Below are positions 48,761 to 58,196 of a DNA stretch of 64,000 nucleotides, piece by piece. Both the position numbers and the translations under genes were made by a program. The notes beneath the pieces were generated by a model. The model made no database searches. It saw only the letters and a list, made by a program, of their open reading frames with translations, and was not told the origin of the DNA. Location: positions 186,001-250,000 of the forward strand of contig JAQEYU010000003.1 of the NCBI GenBank assembly GCA_027692465.1. Direction: 5' to 3'. Each line of letters starts with the position of its first letter. Position 1 is the stretch's first letter. Source of the stretch: Enterococcaceae bacterium OF42-14pH9A. Its GTDB lineage: Bacteria > Bacillota > Bacilli > Lactobacillales > Enterococcaceae.

Positions 48761-49954
48761 ATGTATCAACAACCGGATGAAAGAGGATTTTACGGTGACT
48801 TCGGCGGACAATTTGTCCCGGAAACACTGATGTATGCAGTCAAGGAACTAACAGAGGTTTATGAGGCTTCAAAGCAGGATGAGGTCTTTCAGAAAGAATT
48901 GGCCTATTTCCTCAAGCAGTATGTCGGACGGGAAAATCCGCTTTATTTTGCGGAACGTCTGACGAAGCACTGCGGCGGCGGGAAGATTTACCTGAAGCGG
49001 GAAGATTTGAATCATACAGGTGCCCATAAGATCAACAATGCGATTGGACAAGTCCTGTTGGCCAAAAAAATGGGGAAAAATAAAATCGTTGCAGAAACCG
49101 GAGCCGGACAGCACGGGGTTGCGACAGCCACAGCAGCTGCCTTGTTCGGAATGGATTGTATTATCTTCATGGGGGAAGTGGACGTCAAACGCCAAGAGCT
49201 GAACGTTTTTCGAATGGAGCTTTTGGGGGCTAAGGTGGAAAGCGTGACTTCCGGATCGAATACCTTGAAAGATGCAGTCAACGAGGCTTTGCGTTATTGG
49301 GTCGCCAACGTAGAGGATACTCATTATGTGATGGGTTCGGTCTTGGGACCGCATCCGTTTCCGCAAATCGTGCGGGATTATCAGAGTGTGATCGGAAACG
49401 AAGCCAAGCGTCAATACTTGGAAGCAGAAGGAAAACTTCCGGAGATCGCCATGGCTTGTGTCGGTGGTGGCAGCAACGCCATGGGCTTGTTCTACCCTTT
49501 TGCTGATGAAAAAGAGGTTCGTCTGATTGGGGTGGAAGCAGCCGGCAAAGGACTCGATACAAAGGAACACGCGGCTTCGATCAATAATGACAAAATCGGT
49601 GTGCTCCACGGCTGCAAAATGTACCTGCTTCAAGATGATGACGGACAGGTTTTGGAAGCATTCTCCATCTCTGCCGGTTTGGATTATCCGGGGATCGGCC
49701 CTGAGCATTCCTATCTCCACCACAGCGGGCGGGCGGAGTATGCCAGTGTGACAGATGATGAAGCGGTGGCAGCTTTTCACCTTTTGTCCCAACTGGAAGG
49801 GATCATCCCCGCTTTGGAAAGTTCTCACGCGATCGCCCATGCACTAAAAGTCGCACCCGAGTTGAATAAAGATCAAGGAATGATAATCTGTTTGTCTGGC
49901 CGGGGTGACAAAGACGTTGCTCAAATCAAAGCGCGAATGGAGAGGGAAAAATGA
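48761..49954 (+). CDS. trpB: Tryptophan synthase beta chain
   Basis: 397 residues, the usual length. PLP binds Lys90 in [14 protein letters not shown], and the phosphate is held by [16 protein letters not shown] holds the catalytic Glu. I place the start at the ATG after GGGGGAG, giving the standard [20 protein letters not shown] N-terminus; the open frame extends 37 codons into trpF and is rejected. ATGA overlap with trpA. Confidence 0.97.
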   Translation: MYQQPDERGFYGDFGGQFVPETLMYAVKELTEVYEASKQDEVFQKELAYFLKQYVGRENPLYFAERLTKHCGGGKIYLKREDLNHTGAHKINNAIGQVLLAKKMGKNKIVAETGAGQHGVATATAAALFGMDCIIFMGEVDVKRQELNVFRMELLGAKVESVTSGSNTLKDAVNEALRYWVANVEDTHYVMGSVLGPHPFPQIVRDYQSVIGNEAKRQYLEAEGKLPEIAMACVGGGSNAMGLFYPFADEKEVRLIGVEAAGKGLDTKEHAASINNDKIGVLHGCKMYLLQDDDGQVLEAFSISAGLDYPGIGPEHSYLHHSGRAEYASVTDDEAVAAFHLLSQLEGIIPALESSHAIAHALKVAPELNKDQGMIICLSGRGDKDVAQIKARMEREK

Positions 49955-50715
49955 AAGCATTAACCAGTTATCTGCAACAGAAAAAAGCGTCGGGAAAGAC
50001 ATTGTTCGTTCCTTATATCATGGCCGGAGCAAACGGCTTGGGCCAATTAGAAGATGAAATCAATATGCTGGCGGCAGCCGGTGCGGATGCCATTGAAATC
50101 GGCATTCCCTTTTCAGACCCGGTAGCCGACGGGCCGATCATTCAGTTGGCGGGAATCAAATCACGGGAACTCGGAACGACTTTTCGCAAAATCATAGAGC
50201 AGCTGCAAAAAATCACAGCCCCAGTGCCGTTGATTCTCATGGGATATACCAATTCCTTTTTCGCCTATGGTCTGGACAAGCTGACAGAAGACATCACCAA
50301 AACCGATGTGAAAGGCGTCATTATTCCTGATCTGCCCTTTGAACATCGAGATTTTGTCAAGCCGAATTTAGACGCAGGGGACATTGCACTGATTCAACTG
50401 GTGTCTCTGACTTCGCCACAAGCGCGGATAGCTCAATTGACAGAAGTCGCTGAAGGGTTTGTCTATGCCGTCACTGTCAACGGGACTACCGGCAGCGGCA
50501 AAGGCTATCGGGAAAACTTGGACCAGCATCTGAAAAAAATTTCCGAAACCAGTCCCATCCCGGTTTTGGCAGGATTCGGTGTCAGTAAAGAAGAACATGT
50601 CCAGCGATTTAAAGCCAATTGCGACGGTGTGGTCATCGGCAGCTTGATCGTGGATTCCCTTGAACAAAAAGGACTGTCAAAGACCAGTGAACAGTTGAAG
50701 AAATTGTTCGCTTAG
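49951..50715 (+). CDS. trpA: Tryptophan synthase alpha chain
   Basis: 254-residue TIM barrel splitting indole-3-glycerol phosphate and channelling indole to TrpB. The catalytic acids are Glu49 in [11 protein letters not shown] and Asp60 in VADGP. The flexible loop after [13 protein letters not shown] and the GFGVSKEEH phosphate site are normal. Last gene of the trp operon. Confidence 0.96.
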   Translation: MKALTSYLQQKKASGKTLFVPYIMAGANGLGQLEDEINMLAAAGADAIEIGIPFSDPVADGPIIQLAGIKSRELGTTFRKIIEQLQKITAPVPLILMGYTNSFFAYGLDKLTEDITKTDVKGVIIPDLPFEHRDFVKPNLDAGDIALIQLVSLTSPQARIAQLTEVAEGFVYAVTVNGTTGSGKGYRENLDQHLKKISETSPIPVLAGFGVSKEEHVQRFKANCDGVVIGSLIVDSLEQKGLSKTSEQLKKLFA

Positions 50716-50744
50716 TGAAACAGCTAATGAAAGGCAACCGGAAA

Positions 50745-50822
50745 ATTCAAAAACAACCGTTTTTGTTTTGAAAAAAGGTAAAAGAAATCTGGGAAAGTTC
50801 TGGCTTTTTCGGATTTCTTTTG
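50745..50822 (+). terminator. Terminator region after trpA
   Basis: AAAGAAATC (50781-50789) pairs with GATTTCTTTT (50812-50821), with an inner AAAG / CTTT stem. A further AT-rich palindrome, TTCAAAAACAA-CCG-TTTTTGTTTTGAA, precedes it. Confidence 0.7.
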
Positions 50823-51013
50823 GCAAAATAGGAACAGTTGGGTCACGATTCTATTCAAAAAAACGTGATCACATAAAAATCGTGCATAAATATGGTTCTC
50901 CCACCATGTTTATCTATCTATCCCGGCACCGTTAGTCGGTCTGCTTGAAGACTGATGTCGTATTCAGATTCCTCCCAACGATCTGCGACGACCGGACCGG
51001 ATACATTCTCCCT
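50823..51013. other. Gap without a visible gene
   Basis: CACGATT (about 50844) and AATCGTG (about 50878) form a distant inverted repeat. Nothing else was recognised. Confidence 0.4.
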
Positions 51014-51049
51014 GAACCGCCCTCGGATTCTCCCATCCGAGGGCGGTTC
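51014..51049. terminator. Hairpin between trpA and the mutase gene
   Basis: GAACCGCCCTCGGA and TCCGAGGGCGGTTC form a perfect 14-bp stem with a 7-nt loop. The T-rich side (ATTTATTTTCC) favours the plus direction, but it also lies just past the minus-strand mutase stop. Confidence 0.75.
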
Positions 51050-51090
51050 ATTTATTTTCCCTCAAACTGAGTTCTCCTTGACCGATTCGA

Positions 51091-52590
51091 TCAGTCGAGG
51101 AGCTGGTGCAAGGGACTGCTGTCGATTTCGGCGTATCTGTCGATGAATTTGGCGAAGGTCTTGAGAAATTCACTTTGGGTGCCCGTCACATCATTTTCTA
51201 CCTGCAGTACCAGAAGCGGTTCATGCAGGCTCATTCTCAGCAAATACCAGCCGGAGCCAAATGGCGGGAACAGAGTGACTCGTATGCCTTCTTCGTTCTC
51301 CGGATCAATCTGCCATCCCGCTGTATCCTGGACGAAAGTGGCTAATTGGCGGATCACCTGATTGCCGCTTTTCCGATAATCCGGACTGGTGATTTTAAAT
51401 CTCAACTCCAAAGTCTCCGCCGGCTGTTTCAAATCGGCAATCAGATCTTCCAGCGTACGGCCGGCTTTTGACAATTGCGGCAGCAGCATCAACAGTTTGG
51501 CGATGACGTAGGCACCGTCGTCCAAAAAATAGTTTTCTTTAAAAGCCGCATGGCCGCTGGTTTCGATTGCCAGTTGACAATCAAGACCAGCCTCGTTCAA
51601 CTGGATGGCTTTATTGATCACGTTTCGGTAACCGGAGATATAACGGACCTGGATCCCGCCCCGACTTTCGATGAATGCCTTGAGATGATCGGTTGTGGGC
51701 GAGTTTGTGACAATTCGCGTACCAGGATGCTCAGTTAGTAAAATAGCACTCAAAACGGCAATCAGATTGTTGCGGTTCAGGACTTCGCCGCTAGCTGTCA
51801 CCACGGCCGAGCGATCCACATCGGTGTCAAAGATGACCCCGAGATCCGCACCGTTTTTTAAAACGGCAGCTTTGATACTGTTTATTGCCTGTGGATTGTC
51901 AGGATTCGGGATGTGGTTGGGAAACTGTCCGTCAGGCTCCAGGTATTGCGAACCGCTGGTATCTGCTCCCAGGACTGCGAGTACTTTTTCGGCAAAAAAA
52001 CCACCGGCACCGTTACCTGCATCCACGATGATTTTCATTCCTGACAACGGCTTTTCAGAATTTCCACCGATCCCGTTTCTGATTTTTGTCACCAGATCGG
52101 CTGCGTAAGGTGTCAGCAAATCTTCTGAAATCACGATGCCACCGTCTGCGGTGTACGGTTGATCGGTATGTGAGAGGATAAACTCGATGTCTTCTTTTTC
52201 GGCACCGCCTGATTTGGAGAAAAGCTTGATCCCATTATAGTAATAAGGCAGATGGCTGGCAGTGAGCATGACGCCGAAATCACAGTTAAAGCGGGAAAAT
52301 TGCGTGGCCATAAACAGCGCCGGAGTGGTTGCCAAACCAAAGTCCAGTACTCGGATGCCGGCAGCCGTAAATTCGCTTTTGAGGATCTCAGAGAGGCTGG
52401 GACCGCTGAGGCGGCTATCACGACCGATCCCAACGGTCAACGAGCCGGTTTTGTGTTTACGAAACCAATGGATCAATCCGTGTGCTATCAAACGCAGGTT
52501 GTCCGGTGTGAGGTTAGCCTGGACTTCAGAGGTTTCGATAGCGATTCCGCGAATATCTGAGCCGTTTTTTAATTCCAAAAGATTTTCCAT
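51091..52590 (-). CDS. Phosphohexomutase (phosphoglucomutase/phosphomannomutase family)
   Basis: 499 residues of the alpha-D-phosphohexomutase family. The phosphoserine is Ser112 in TASHLPYYYNG; the metal loop is DTDVDRS; the sugar-binding loop is ETSGHAAF; the C-terminal phosphate-binding domain is present. The active loop reads TASHLP where most members have TASHNP, and the sugar loop lacks the usual GEESGH or GEMSGH start, so this is a divergent subgroup and the substrate is unclear. AAAGGATG site. Minus strand, alone, with an extended -10 upstream. Confidence 0.82.
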   Translation of the reverse strand: MENLLELKNGSDIRGIAIETSEVQANLTPDNLRLIAHGLIHWFRKHKTGSLTVGIGRDSRLSGPSLSEILKSEFTAAGIRVLDFGLATTPALFMATQFSRFNCDFGVMLTASHLPYYYNGIKLFSKSGGAEKEDIEFILSHTDQPYTADGGIVISEDLLTPYAADLVTKIRNGIGGNSEKPLSGMKIIVDAGNGAGGFFAEKVLAVLGADTSGSQYLEPDGQFPNHIPNPDNPQAINSIKAAVLKNGADLGVIFDTDVDRSAVVTASGEVLNRNNLIAVLSAILLTEHPGTRIVTNSPTTDHLKAFIESRGGIQVRYISGYRNVINKAIQLNEAGLDCQLAIETSGHAAFKENYFLDDGAYVIAKLLMLLPQLSKAGRTLEDLIADLKQPAETLELRFKITSPDYRKSGNQVIRQLATFVQDTAGWQIDPENEEGIRVTLFPPFGSGWYLLRMSLHEPLLVLQVENDVTGTQSEFLKTFAKFIDRYAEIDSSPLHQLLD

Positions 52591-52678
52591 GATAAGTAAT
52601 CATCCTTTCTGATTCTGCCGCTGTACCAGTGGCGGTGAAAAATATCTATCTGAAATCGCTTTTTTATTTCTTTAGACA

Positions 52679-52687
52679 AGTATACCA
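52679..52687 (-). promoter_or_regulatory. Extended -10 promoter of the phosphohexomutase gene
   Basis: On the minus strand TGGTATACT, about 90 bp before the start codon. TTTAAA lies 16 bp upstream as a weak -35 box. Confidence 0.6.
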
Positions 52688-52794
52688 AAGTTCTGGTTGT
52701 TTTAAAGTAAAAAATACCAAAAAGAAGCCCGTTCGTCTCGAAGGATCATCAGCGGGAAAGCGCAAGCAGAGATTATATGTGCTTGCGTTATTCG

Positions 52795-52910
52795 TTCCGG
52801 TCTGAAAACCACGGGGAGATGCGGATATTTGCTGATTTTTTGCCGGAATTCAGAGGATATTTACGACACAGATGGAAAATAGCTGTTGCTGATATTTTCA
52901 AACACGGGGT
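52795..52910 (+). repeat. 160-bp element with internal deletion, copy H
   Basis: GGTCTGAAAACCACGGGGA at the left and AAAATAGCTGTTGCTGATATTTTCAAACACGGGG at the right (given in parts: AAAATAGCTG, ATTTTCAAACACGGGG) match the two ends of the family. About 45 bp of the middle is missing. Confidence 0.6.
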
Positions 52911-52999
52911 AACTGACCAGCGTGAAAAGCAGTCGAATCTTTGAAGCAGTCGTTTTTGCAAAAAAAGATTTCAACATTGAAGCTTGCCTGTGTCAGGAA

Positions 53000-53034
53000 A
53001 TGTCGTTGCACTCGCAACGATATTTCGGTATTCT
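53000..53034 (+). promoter_or_regulatory. Promoter with overlapping palindromic operator for the MarR-exporter operon
   Basis: ATGTCGTTGC-ACTC-GCAACGATAT (53000-53023) is a palindrome with 9 of 10 matching positions. TTGCAC (53006-53011) and TATTCT (53029-53034), 17 bp apart, form a promoter whose -35 lies inside the palindrome. A MarR dimer bound here would block RNA polymerase. Confidence 0.65.
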
Positions 53035-53089
53035 TAAATCAATAGGAAAATTCAAGAGACAGATTTTTGCATGGAAAAGGAGTCGCAAT

Positions 53090-53521
53090 ATGGAATCAAC
53101 GATGCGCTACATTAATCGAATTGTTCGTCTATCTCAGCTTTATCGGGAAAAAGAGCTGAAAAAATACGGGCTGGCGGGGATCCATCATACTTATATCTTG
53201 AACATCTGCCGTCAGCCGGGGATCACTCAAGATCGACTGGCCAAAGAGATCTTTGTCAACAAAAGCAATGTCGCTCGGCAACTGGCTTTTTTGGAAAAAG
53301 AAGGATTTATCACCAGACAGGCTGCGGCTGACGATGGTCGTAAATTGGAAATCTATCCGACAGAAAAAGCCGAAGCCGTGGCACCGAAGATTCGGGAAAT
53401 CCTGTCTCACTGGAACGAGCAATTGTTGGCAGAACTATCCGCGACAGAACAGGAGCGGTTGTTACAGGAATTGGCTCAACTTATGGATCGTGCGCAGCTT
53501 TTGTTGACTGAGACAGAATAA
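53090..53521 (+). CDS. MarR-family transcriptional regulator
   Basis: 143 residues. The winged helix-turn-helix includes GITQDRLAKEIFVNKSNVARQL and the wing AADDGRKLEIYPTEK. ATG after AAAAGGAGT; the open frame runs 56 codons further upstream but crosses the palindromic operator. It is 40 bp ahead of a two-gene ABC exporter, so it most likely represses that exporter and itself. The same arrangement precedes efrAB in enterococci. Confidence 0.87.
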   Translation: MESTMRYINRIVRLSQLYREKELKKYGLAGIHHTYILNICRQPGITQDRLAKEIFVNKSNVARQLAFLEKEGFITRQAAADDGRKLEIYPTEKAEAVAPKIREILSHWNEQLLAELSATEQERLLQELAQLMDRAQLLLTETE

Positions 53522-53561
53522 AAGTTTCGATCAATGGCTGATCGCTCAAAAGGAGGATATG

Positions 53562-55280
53562 ATGAAGTTTTTGATTTCTTATTTACGGCCTTATTTCGGT
53601 CGAATGGCGGTGGGGATCTCTATCAAGTTTCTGGGGACGATTATGGATCTGCTGCTGCCTTGGATTTTGGCATACATCATTGATAGCGTGATCCCGCAGC
53701 GACAAGTAGGCCAGGTTTACCTATGGGGGGGAGTGATGGTTATCTGCTCAGTGGTGGCAATCTTGACCAATATCATCGCCAACCGCATGGCCGCACGTGT
53801 TGCCCGTGATACCACTCAGAGGATCCGCGCTGACCTTTTTGCTAAAGTCGGCAGCTTGGCAACTGCGCAAGTAGAGGAACTATCAGTCCCATCACTTGTG
53901 TCTCGTCTGACAACTGATACATACAATATTCATCAAACGGTGGGGATGGTTCAGCGATTGGGGATCAGGGCACCGATTCTTTTAATTGGCGGAATCTTCA
54001 TCACCTTTACATTGGATGCGGTTTTGACACTGGTCCTGCTGTCTCTTTTGCCGATCACGATCTTTGTAGTAACGAAGATTTCCCGTAAAGGAATCCCGCT
54101 ATTCAGTCAACAGCAAGCACGAGTGGACCAGCTGGTGCGTACAGTGCGGGAGAATATCAGCGGCGCTCGAGTGGTTAAGGCCCTTTCGAAAGCGGATTAT
54201 GAGAAAAAAAGATTTGCTGCTGTCAATCAGGCATTGGTCGCTGCCGAAACCAAGGCCAATGTGACCATGGCCGCAACACCGCCTTTAATGGATCTTTTTT
54301 TGAATCTGGGACTGACGCTGGTTGTCTTGGTCAGCGCCTACCGAGTCAATGCATCACTGACGCAACCAGGCGTCATCGTAGCTTTTTTGACCTATTTCAC
54401 GATTATTTTGAATGCGATGCTGTCCATCACCCGGATTTTCACGGTTTTTTCCAGAGGGATTGCTTCAGCTGATCGGATCGCAGCAGTCATTCACGAGCCC
54501 CGTTTGTTGCAAAAGCAGGAGCATGTCACAGGTGACAGCAAAACCTATTTGGCTTTTCGTGATGTGACTTTTCATTACCCAACGGCAGGAAAAACGCTGC
54601 AAAAAATCGCTTTTTCCTTGGACCAGGGCCAGACACTGGGAATCATCGGTGCGACCGGCAGCGGGAAATCAACAATCGCAAAACTGCTTTTGCGTCTGTA
54701 TGATCCCACTGACGGACAAATTCTTCTCGCGGGGCGGGATTTGCGAAATTATGATGCCTCAAAACTGTACCCTAAGTTTGGTGTGGTGTTGCAAAAAGAT
54801 GTGATCTTTGCCGACAGTTTGCGAGAAAATATCGCTTTTGGACGCAGGTTTACTGATGATGAACTGTGGGAAGCCATCCGCAATGCCCAGGCAGAGGAGT
54901 TTGTCAGCTTGCTGCCGGGCCAATTGGATTATCACCTGGAGTCAAAAGGAGCCAATCTCAGTGGCGGTCAAAAGCAGCGGGTCTTACTGGCCCGTGCGAT
55001 GGTCGGTCATCCTGAGCTTTTGATTTTGGATGACTCTGCCAGTGCATTGGATTATAAAACTGATGCCCGGCTGCGGCAGGTTCTGCGTGAAAAGTTCGTT
55101 TCTTCCACCAAGATCATCATTGCCCAAAGAATCAGTTCAATCCAGCATGCCGATAAGATTCTGCTGTTGTCAGGCGGTCAAATTATCGGTTCGGGGACAC
55201 ATGAAGAATTGTTGGCAGAAAACAAGGTTTACCAGGAGATCTATCAGGGACAGACAGGAGGGGAAGCGATTGTCAGCTAG
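53562..55280 (+). CDS. Heterodimeric ABC exporter subunit, EfrA-like
   Basis: 572 residues: six membrane spans (about 1-300), then an ATPase domain. Walker A is GATGSGKST (about 363), signature LSGGQKQR (about 466), and Walker B reads LLILDDSAS, with Asp where the catalytic Glu should be. This is the degenerate-site half of a heterodimer. The second ATG at 53562 has better spacing from AGGAGG than the ATG 3 bp earlier. The EfrAB family exports diverse drugs and dyes; this assignment rests on architecture and neighbours. Confidence 0.87.
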   Translation: MKFLISYLRPYFGRMAVGISIKFLGTIMDLLLPWILAYIIDSVIPQRQVGQVYLWGGVMVICSVVAILTNIIANRMAARVARDTTQRIRADLFAKVGSLATAQVEELSVPSLVSRLTTDTYNIHQTVGMVQRLGIRAPILLIGGIFITFTLDAVLTLVLLSLLPITIFVVTKISRKGIPLFSQQQARVDQLVRTVRENISGARVVKALSKADYEKKRFAAVNQALVAAETKANVTMAATPPLMDLFLNLGLTLVVLVSAYRVNASLTQPGVIVAFLTYFTIILNAMLSITRIFTVFSRGIASADRIAAVIHEPRLLQKQEHVTGDSKTYLAFRDVTFHYPTAGKTLQKIAFSLDQGQTLGIIGATGSGKSTIAKLLLRLYDPTDGQILLAGRDLRNYDASKLYPKFGVVLQKDVIFADSLRENIAFGRRFTDDELWEAIRNAQAEEFVSLLPGQLDYHLESKGANLSGGQKQRVLLARAMVGHPELLILDDSASALDYKTDARLRQVLREKFVSSTKIIIAQRISSIQHADKILLLSGGQIIGSGTHEELLAENKVYQEIYQGQTGGEAIVS

Positions 55281-57075
55281 AAATAATCCTATCAGCCAAA
55301 AAGCGTCAATAGACGATGCAGCACCCAAAGCGGTTGATCGCAGGCGTACACTACTGCGGTTGTGGCGCTATCTTTATGATCTGAAGTGGCTCTTTTTATT
55401 GGCAGCTTTACTGATGATGGCGGCAAATCTCTTTGCGTTGGTGGGACCGCTTTTGTCCGGCTACGCAATCGATGCAATCCAGCTGGGACCAGGGAAAGTA
55501 GACTTCAGCAAGGTTTTTTATTACTGTGCCTGGATGGCTGGTTTCTATCTGGCTTCAGCTGCCTTGAGCTATGTGATCAGCCGCTTGATGATCTATCTAA
55601 GCCAGCGGATCGTATTTACGCTGCGTCGGGATGTTTTTGATAAGCTGATGACGCTGCCGATCCGCTACTTTGACGTGAACCAGACTGGGGACATCATTAG
55701 CCGAATGAGCTACGATATTGATACCATCAATACCTCCCTGACCAGTGATACGGTGCAGGTTTTGAGCAGCCTGGTGACTGTTTTCGGCTCACTGGCTATG
55801 ATGATCATAATCTCGCCGCAGTTGGTGCTGGTCTTTGCTGTGACGGTGCCTGCTTCGATTTTACTGACGCGCTTTCTCATGAAAAAATTCCGGCCGCTGT
55901 TTCGGATGCGCAGCCGCAAGCTTGGCGAATTGAACGGATTTGCCGAAGAAATCTTGTCGGGACAACAGACGATCAAAATCTATCATCAGGAAAAGACGAT
56001 GGCAAAACGCTTTGCCGTTAAAAATGATGAAGCGGTGGATGCCTATTACAATGCGGAGTATTACGGCAGTATGACCGGCCCTTCGGTGAATTTTATCAAC
56101 AATCTCTCTTTGTCATTGATCAGTGTTTTCGGTGCGCTGCTGTTTTTGCAGGGGCACCTGTCATTGGGAAAAGTTTCTTCCTTTGTTTTGTATTCCCGTA
56201 AATTTTCCGGACCCATCAATGAAATGGCCAATATCTTCAGTGAGCTGCAGTCGGCTCTGGCCGCTGCCGAACGGGTCTTTCGTCTGTTGGATGAAGAGCC
56301 GGAGAAGGCCGATGATCCGGCTGCGCTTGTCCTGGATCAGGCAAGAGGAGACGTAACTTTTCAGAATGTCGATTTTTCCTATGATCCCGGACGTCCGATC
56401 ATAAAAAATCTGCAACTGGCTGTTAAAGCCGGCGATCTGGTAGCGATTGTAGGTCCGACCGGGGCCGGCAAGACGACGATTGTCAATCTGCTGATGCGTT
56501 TTTACGATGTCGATTCCGGCCAGATCACATTGGATGGTCATGATACCCGGATGGTGACCCGCGCTAGTCTCAGGAAGCGTTATGCCATGGTTTTGCAGGA
56601 TACCTGGTTGTTTACCGGGACCATTTACGAAAACCTGGTTTATGGAAACGAGGCCGCTTCCTTCGAAGACGTGGTAAAAGCAGCTCAGTCAGCGCACGTC
56701 CATGAGTTCATCATGACTTTGCCGAAAGGTTATGATACGGTCATTTCAGAAGAAGGCACGGCGATTTCCCAAGGACAAAAACAGCTTTTGACGATTGCAC
56801 GGGCGATGTTACTGGATGCAGATCTACTGATCCTGGACGAAGCGACTTCCAATGTCGATACCCAGACAGAGCTTTTGATCCAACAAGCCATGAACCGTCT
56901 GATGAAGGGCAAGACTTCTTTTGTAATCGCCCATCGCCTCTCCACCATCCGTAATGCAGACTTGATTCTAGTGGTGGATCAGGGTCAGATTGTCGAACAA
57001 GGGAGCCATGAGCAGTTGATCGCTGCCAAAGGATTTTACGAACGCTTATATCAAGCCCAGTTCGATCAGCCATAA
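55270..57075 (+). CDS. Heterodimeric ABC exporter subunit, EfrB-like
   Basis: 601 residues: a hydrophilic N-terminus of about 40, six membrane spans, then an ATPase domain with Walker A GPTGAGKTT (about 395), a degenerate signature ISQGQKQL (about 499) and a canonical Walker B LLILDEATS (about 518). Together with its partner this gives one functional and one degenerate ATP site, as in LmrCD and EfrAB. The start is a TTG after AGGAGGGGAAG, overlapping the first subunit gene by 11 bp; the longer frame from 55030 lies inside that gene. Confidence 0.87.
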   Translation: MSARNNPISQKASIDDAAPKAVDRRRTLLRLWRYLYDLKWLFLLAALLMMAANLFALVGPLLSGYAIDAIQLGPGKVDFSKVFYYCAWMAGFYLASAALSYVISRLMIYLSQRIVFTLRRDVFDKLMTLPIRYFDVNQTGDIISRMSYDIDTINTSLTSDTVQVLSSLVTVFGSLAMMIIISPQLVLVFAVTVPASILLTRFLMKKFRPLFRMRSRKLGELNGFAEEILSGQQTIKIYHQEKTMAKRFAVKNDEAVDAYYNAEYYGSMTGPSVNFINNLSLSLISVFGALLFLQGHLSLGKVSSFVLYSRKFSGPINEMANIFSELQSALAAAERVFRLLDEEPEKADDPAALVLDQARGDVTFQNVDFSYDPGRPIIKNLQLAVKAGDLVAIVGPTGAGKTTIVNLLMRFYDVDSGQITLDGHDTRMVTRASLRKRYAMVLQDTWLFTGTIYENLVYGNEAASFEDVVKAAQSAHVHEFIMTLPKGYDTVISEEGTAISQGQKQLLTIARAMLLDADLLILDEATSNVDTQTELLIQQAMNRLMKGKTSFVIAHRLSTIRNADLILVVDQGQIVEQGSHEQLIAAKGFYERLYQAQFDQP

Positions 57076-57090
57076 ATCCAGACAAATGCA

Positions 57091-57436
57091 AGTTCAACTT
57101 GGCGTATTCTGCCATAGTTGAACTGTACCAGCTGACTGTAGGGAGGGTGGTCACCGCAAAATCTCAACTTGGCGTTCCCGCCTTTAGTTGAACTGTACCT
57201 GCTGACTAAAGGGAGGATGGCTTCTCACATTCCCCTTGAAGTGCACTACGTTATTGCTATGGGCTGTCTTTTCCGCCTTCTCAGGGATACATCCAGAAAA
57301 GTTTCAGAAGGCTCGGAGACTACCCTCGGCGAACAGTCGCCGGGGGTCAGATCGGAGAGCCTTCTGAAACTTTTCGGTACTCGGCCGATTACTTTAAGTC
57401 CAGTCCAGATGAAATACCAGCTGACCAAAGAGAGGA
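57091..57436 (+). repeat. Large hairpin repeat (family 2), uninterrupted copy
   Basis: Two tandem units of about 70 bp, each holding TCAACTTGGCG...TAGTTGAACT and GCTGACT.-GGGAGG-TGG, then GTGCACTACG, then a long hairpin: GAAAAGTTTCAGAAGGCTC (57297-57315) and GAGCCTTCTGAAACTTTTC (57357-57375), with an inner CGGCGA-ACAG-TCGCCG stem. A partial third unit (CAGCTGACCAAAGAGAGGACTG) closes it. It starts 16 bp after the exporter stop codon. The other copy is at 15012-15525. Confidence 0.85.
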
Positions 57437-57662
57437 CTGTTGTCGTTGCCGGCTTTAAATGGATATTCATTAGCTCATGTCTTGTGACTATGGGGCTGCT
57501 GTCCAACTCTAAAAGAAACCTAAATAACGAAAGGCTCACTGGTTTTTTGAAGATTTTTGTTGTATAATCAGCGTTTGAGGAGTGCAGGTGATGTACTCCT
57601 CTTTTTGAGACGTGAATTTTTGTCCGGATCAGGTTCGGACATGTTTAATCAAAGGAGCAGGT
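57437..57662. other. Gap before yqeG
   Basis: AT-rich. TTGTATAATC near 57559 offers a -10 box about 95 bp before yqeG. GGAGTGCAGGTGATGTACTCC (about 57576-57598) holds a short hairpin, GGAGT / ACTCC, followed by TCTTTTTG, a weak leader terminator. Confidence 0.4.
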
Positions 57663-58196
57663 ATGTTTTCAAGCTATAAACCAACCTGGATGGTGGAAGC
57701 CATCTATCAAATCACACCGCAGCAACTGCAGGACCAGGGAATCAAGGCTGTTTTGACAGACCTCGACAATACTCTGATCGCCTGGAACAATCCCAATGGT
57801 ACCGAAGAGCTGCGTCACTGGCTGGTACAGATGGAGACGGCCGGAATACCGGTAGTGGTGGTTTCTAATAATAATGCCCAACGTGTGGGTAAAGCCATCG
57901 AACCTTTTGGACTGGATTATATTCCCCGCGCTCTGAAGCCCTTTTCCAGAGGAATCAGGCAGGCATGCGAGAAGCTGGGACTGTCTGCCGAAGAAGTCGT
58001 TATGGTGGGAGATCAGCTGATGACAGATATCAAAGCAGCCAATTCTGCTGCAGTCAGAAGCATCCTGGTCCGTCCGGTGGTGGATACAGACAGTTGGAAG
58101 ACGCAAATCAACCGTTTCTTTGAAGCTAAAGTAATGAAACATCTGAAGAAAAAACATCCGGACATGGTCTGGCGAGGTGACTTGAATGACAGATAA
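57663..58196 (+). CDS. yqeG: YqeG-family HAD phosphatase
   Basis: 177 residues, HAD superfamily class IIIA. Motif I is LTDLDNTLIAW with the nucleophile and acid Asp residues, motif II VVSNNN, motif III Lys in ALKPFSRG, motif IV GDQLMTDIKAA. Members resemble mitochondrial Gep4, a phosphatidylglycerophosphatase, but the bacterial substrate is unsettled. ATG after AAAGGAGCAGG. First gene of the conserved yqeG-yqeH-yhbY-nadD-yqeK-rsfS-yqeM cluster; overlaps yqeH by 11 bp. Confidence 0.92.
   Translation: MFSSYKPTWMVEAIYQITPQQLQDQGIKAVLTDLDNTLIAWNNPNGTEELRHWLVQMETAGIPVVVVSNNNAQRVGKAIEPFGLDYIPRALKPFSRGIRQACEKLGLSAEEVVMVGDQLMTDIKAANSAAVRSILVRPVVDTDSWKTQINRFFEAKVMKHLKKKHPDMVWRGDLNDR

Noticed and set aside
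52922..53089. N-terminal extension of the MarR regulator frame.
   Set aside because: The extension crosses the palindromic operator and promoter and lacks a ribosome-binding site; the ATG at 53090 has a good AAGGAG.
55030..55269. Upstream extension of the second exporter subunit frame.
   Set aside because: It lies wholly inside the first subunit gene in another frame. The TTG at 55270 has a strong AGGAGGGG site and gives the usual N-terminus.
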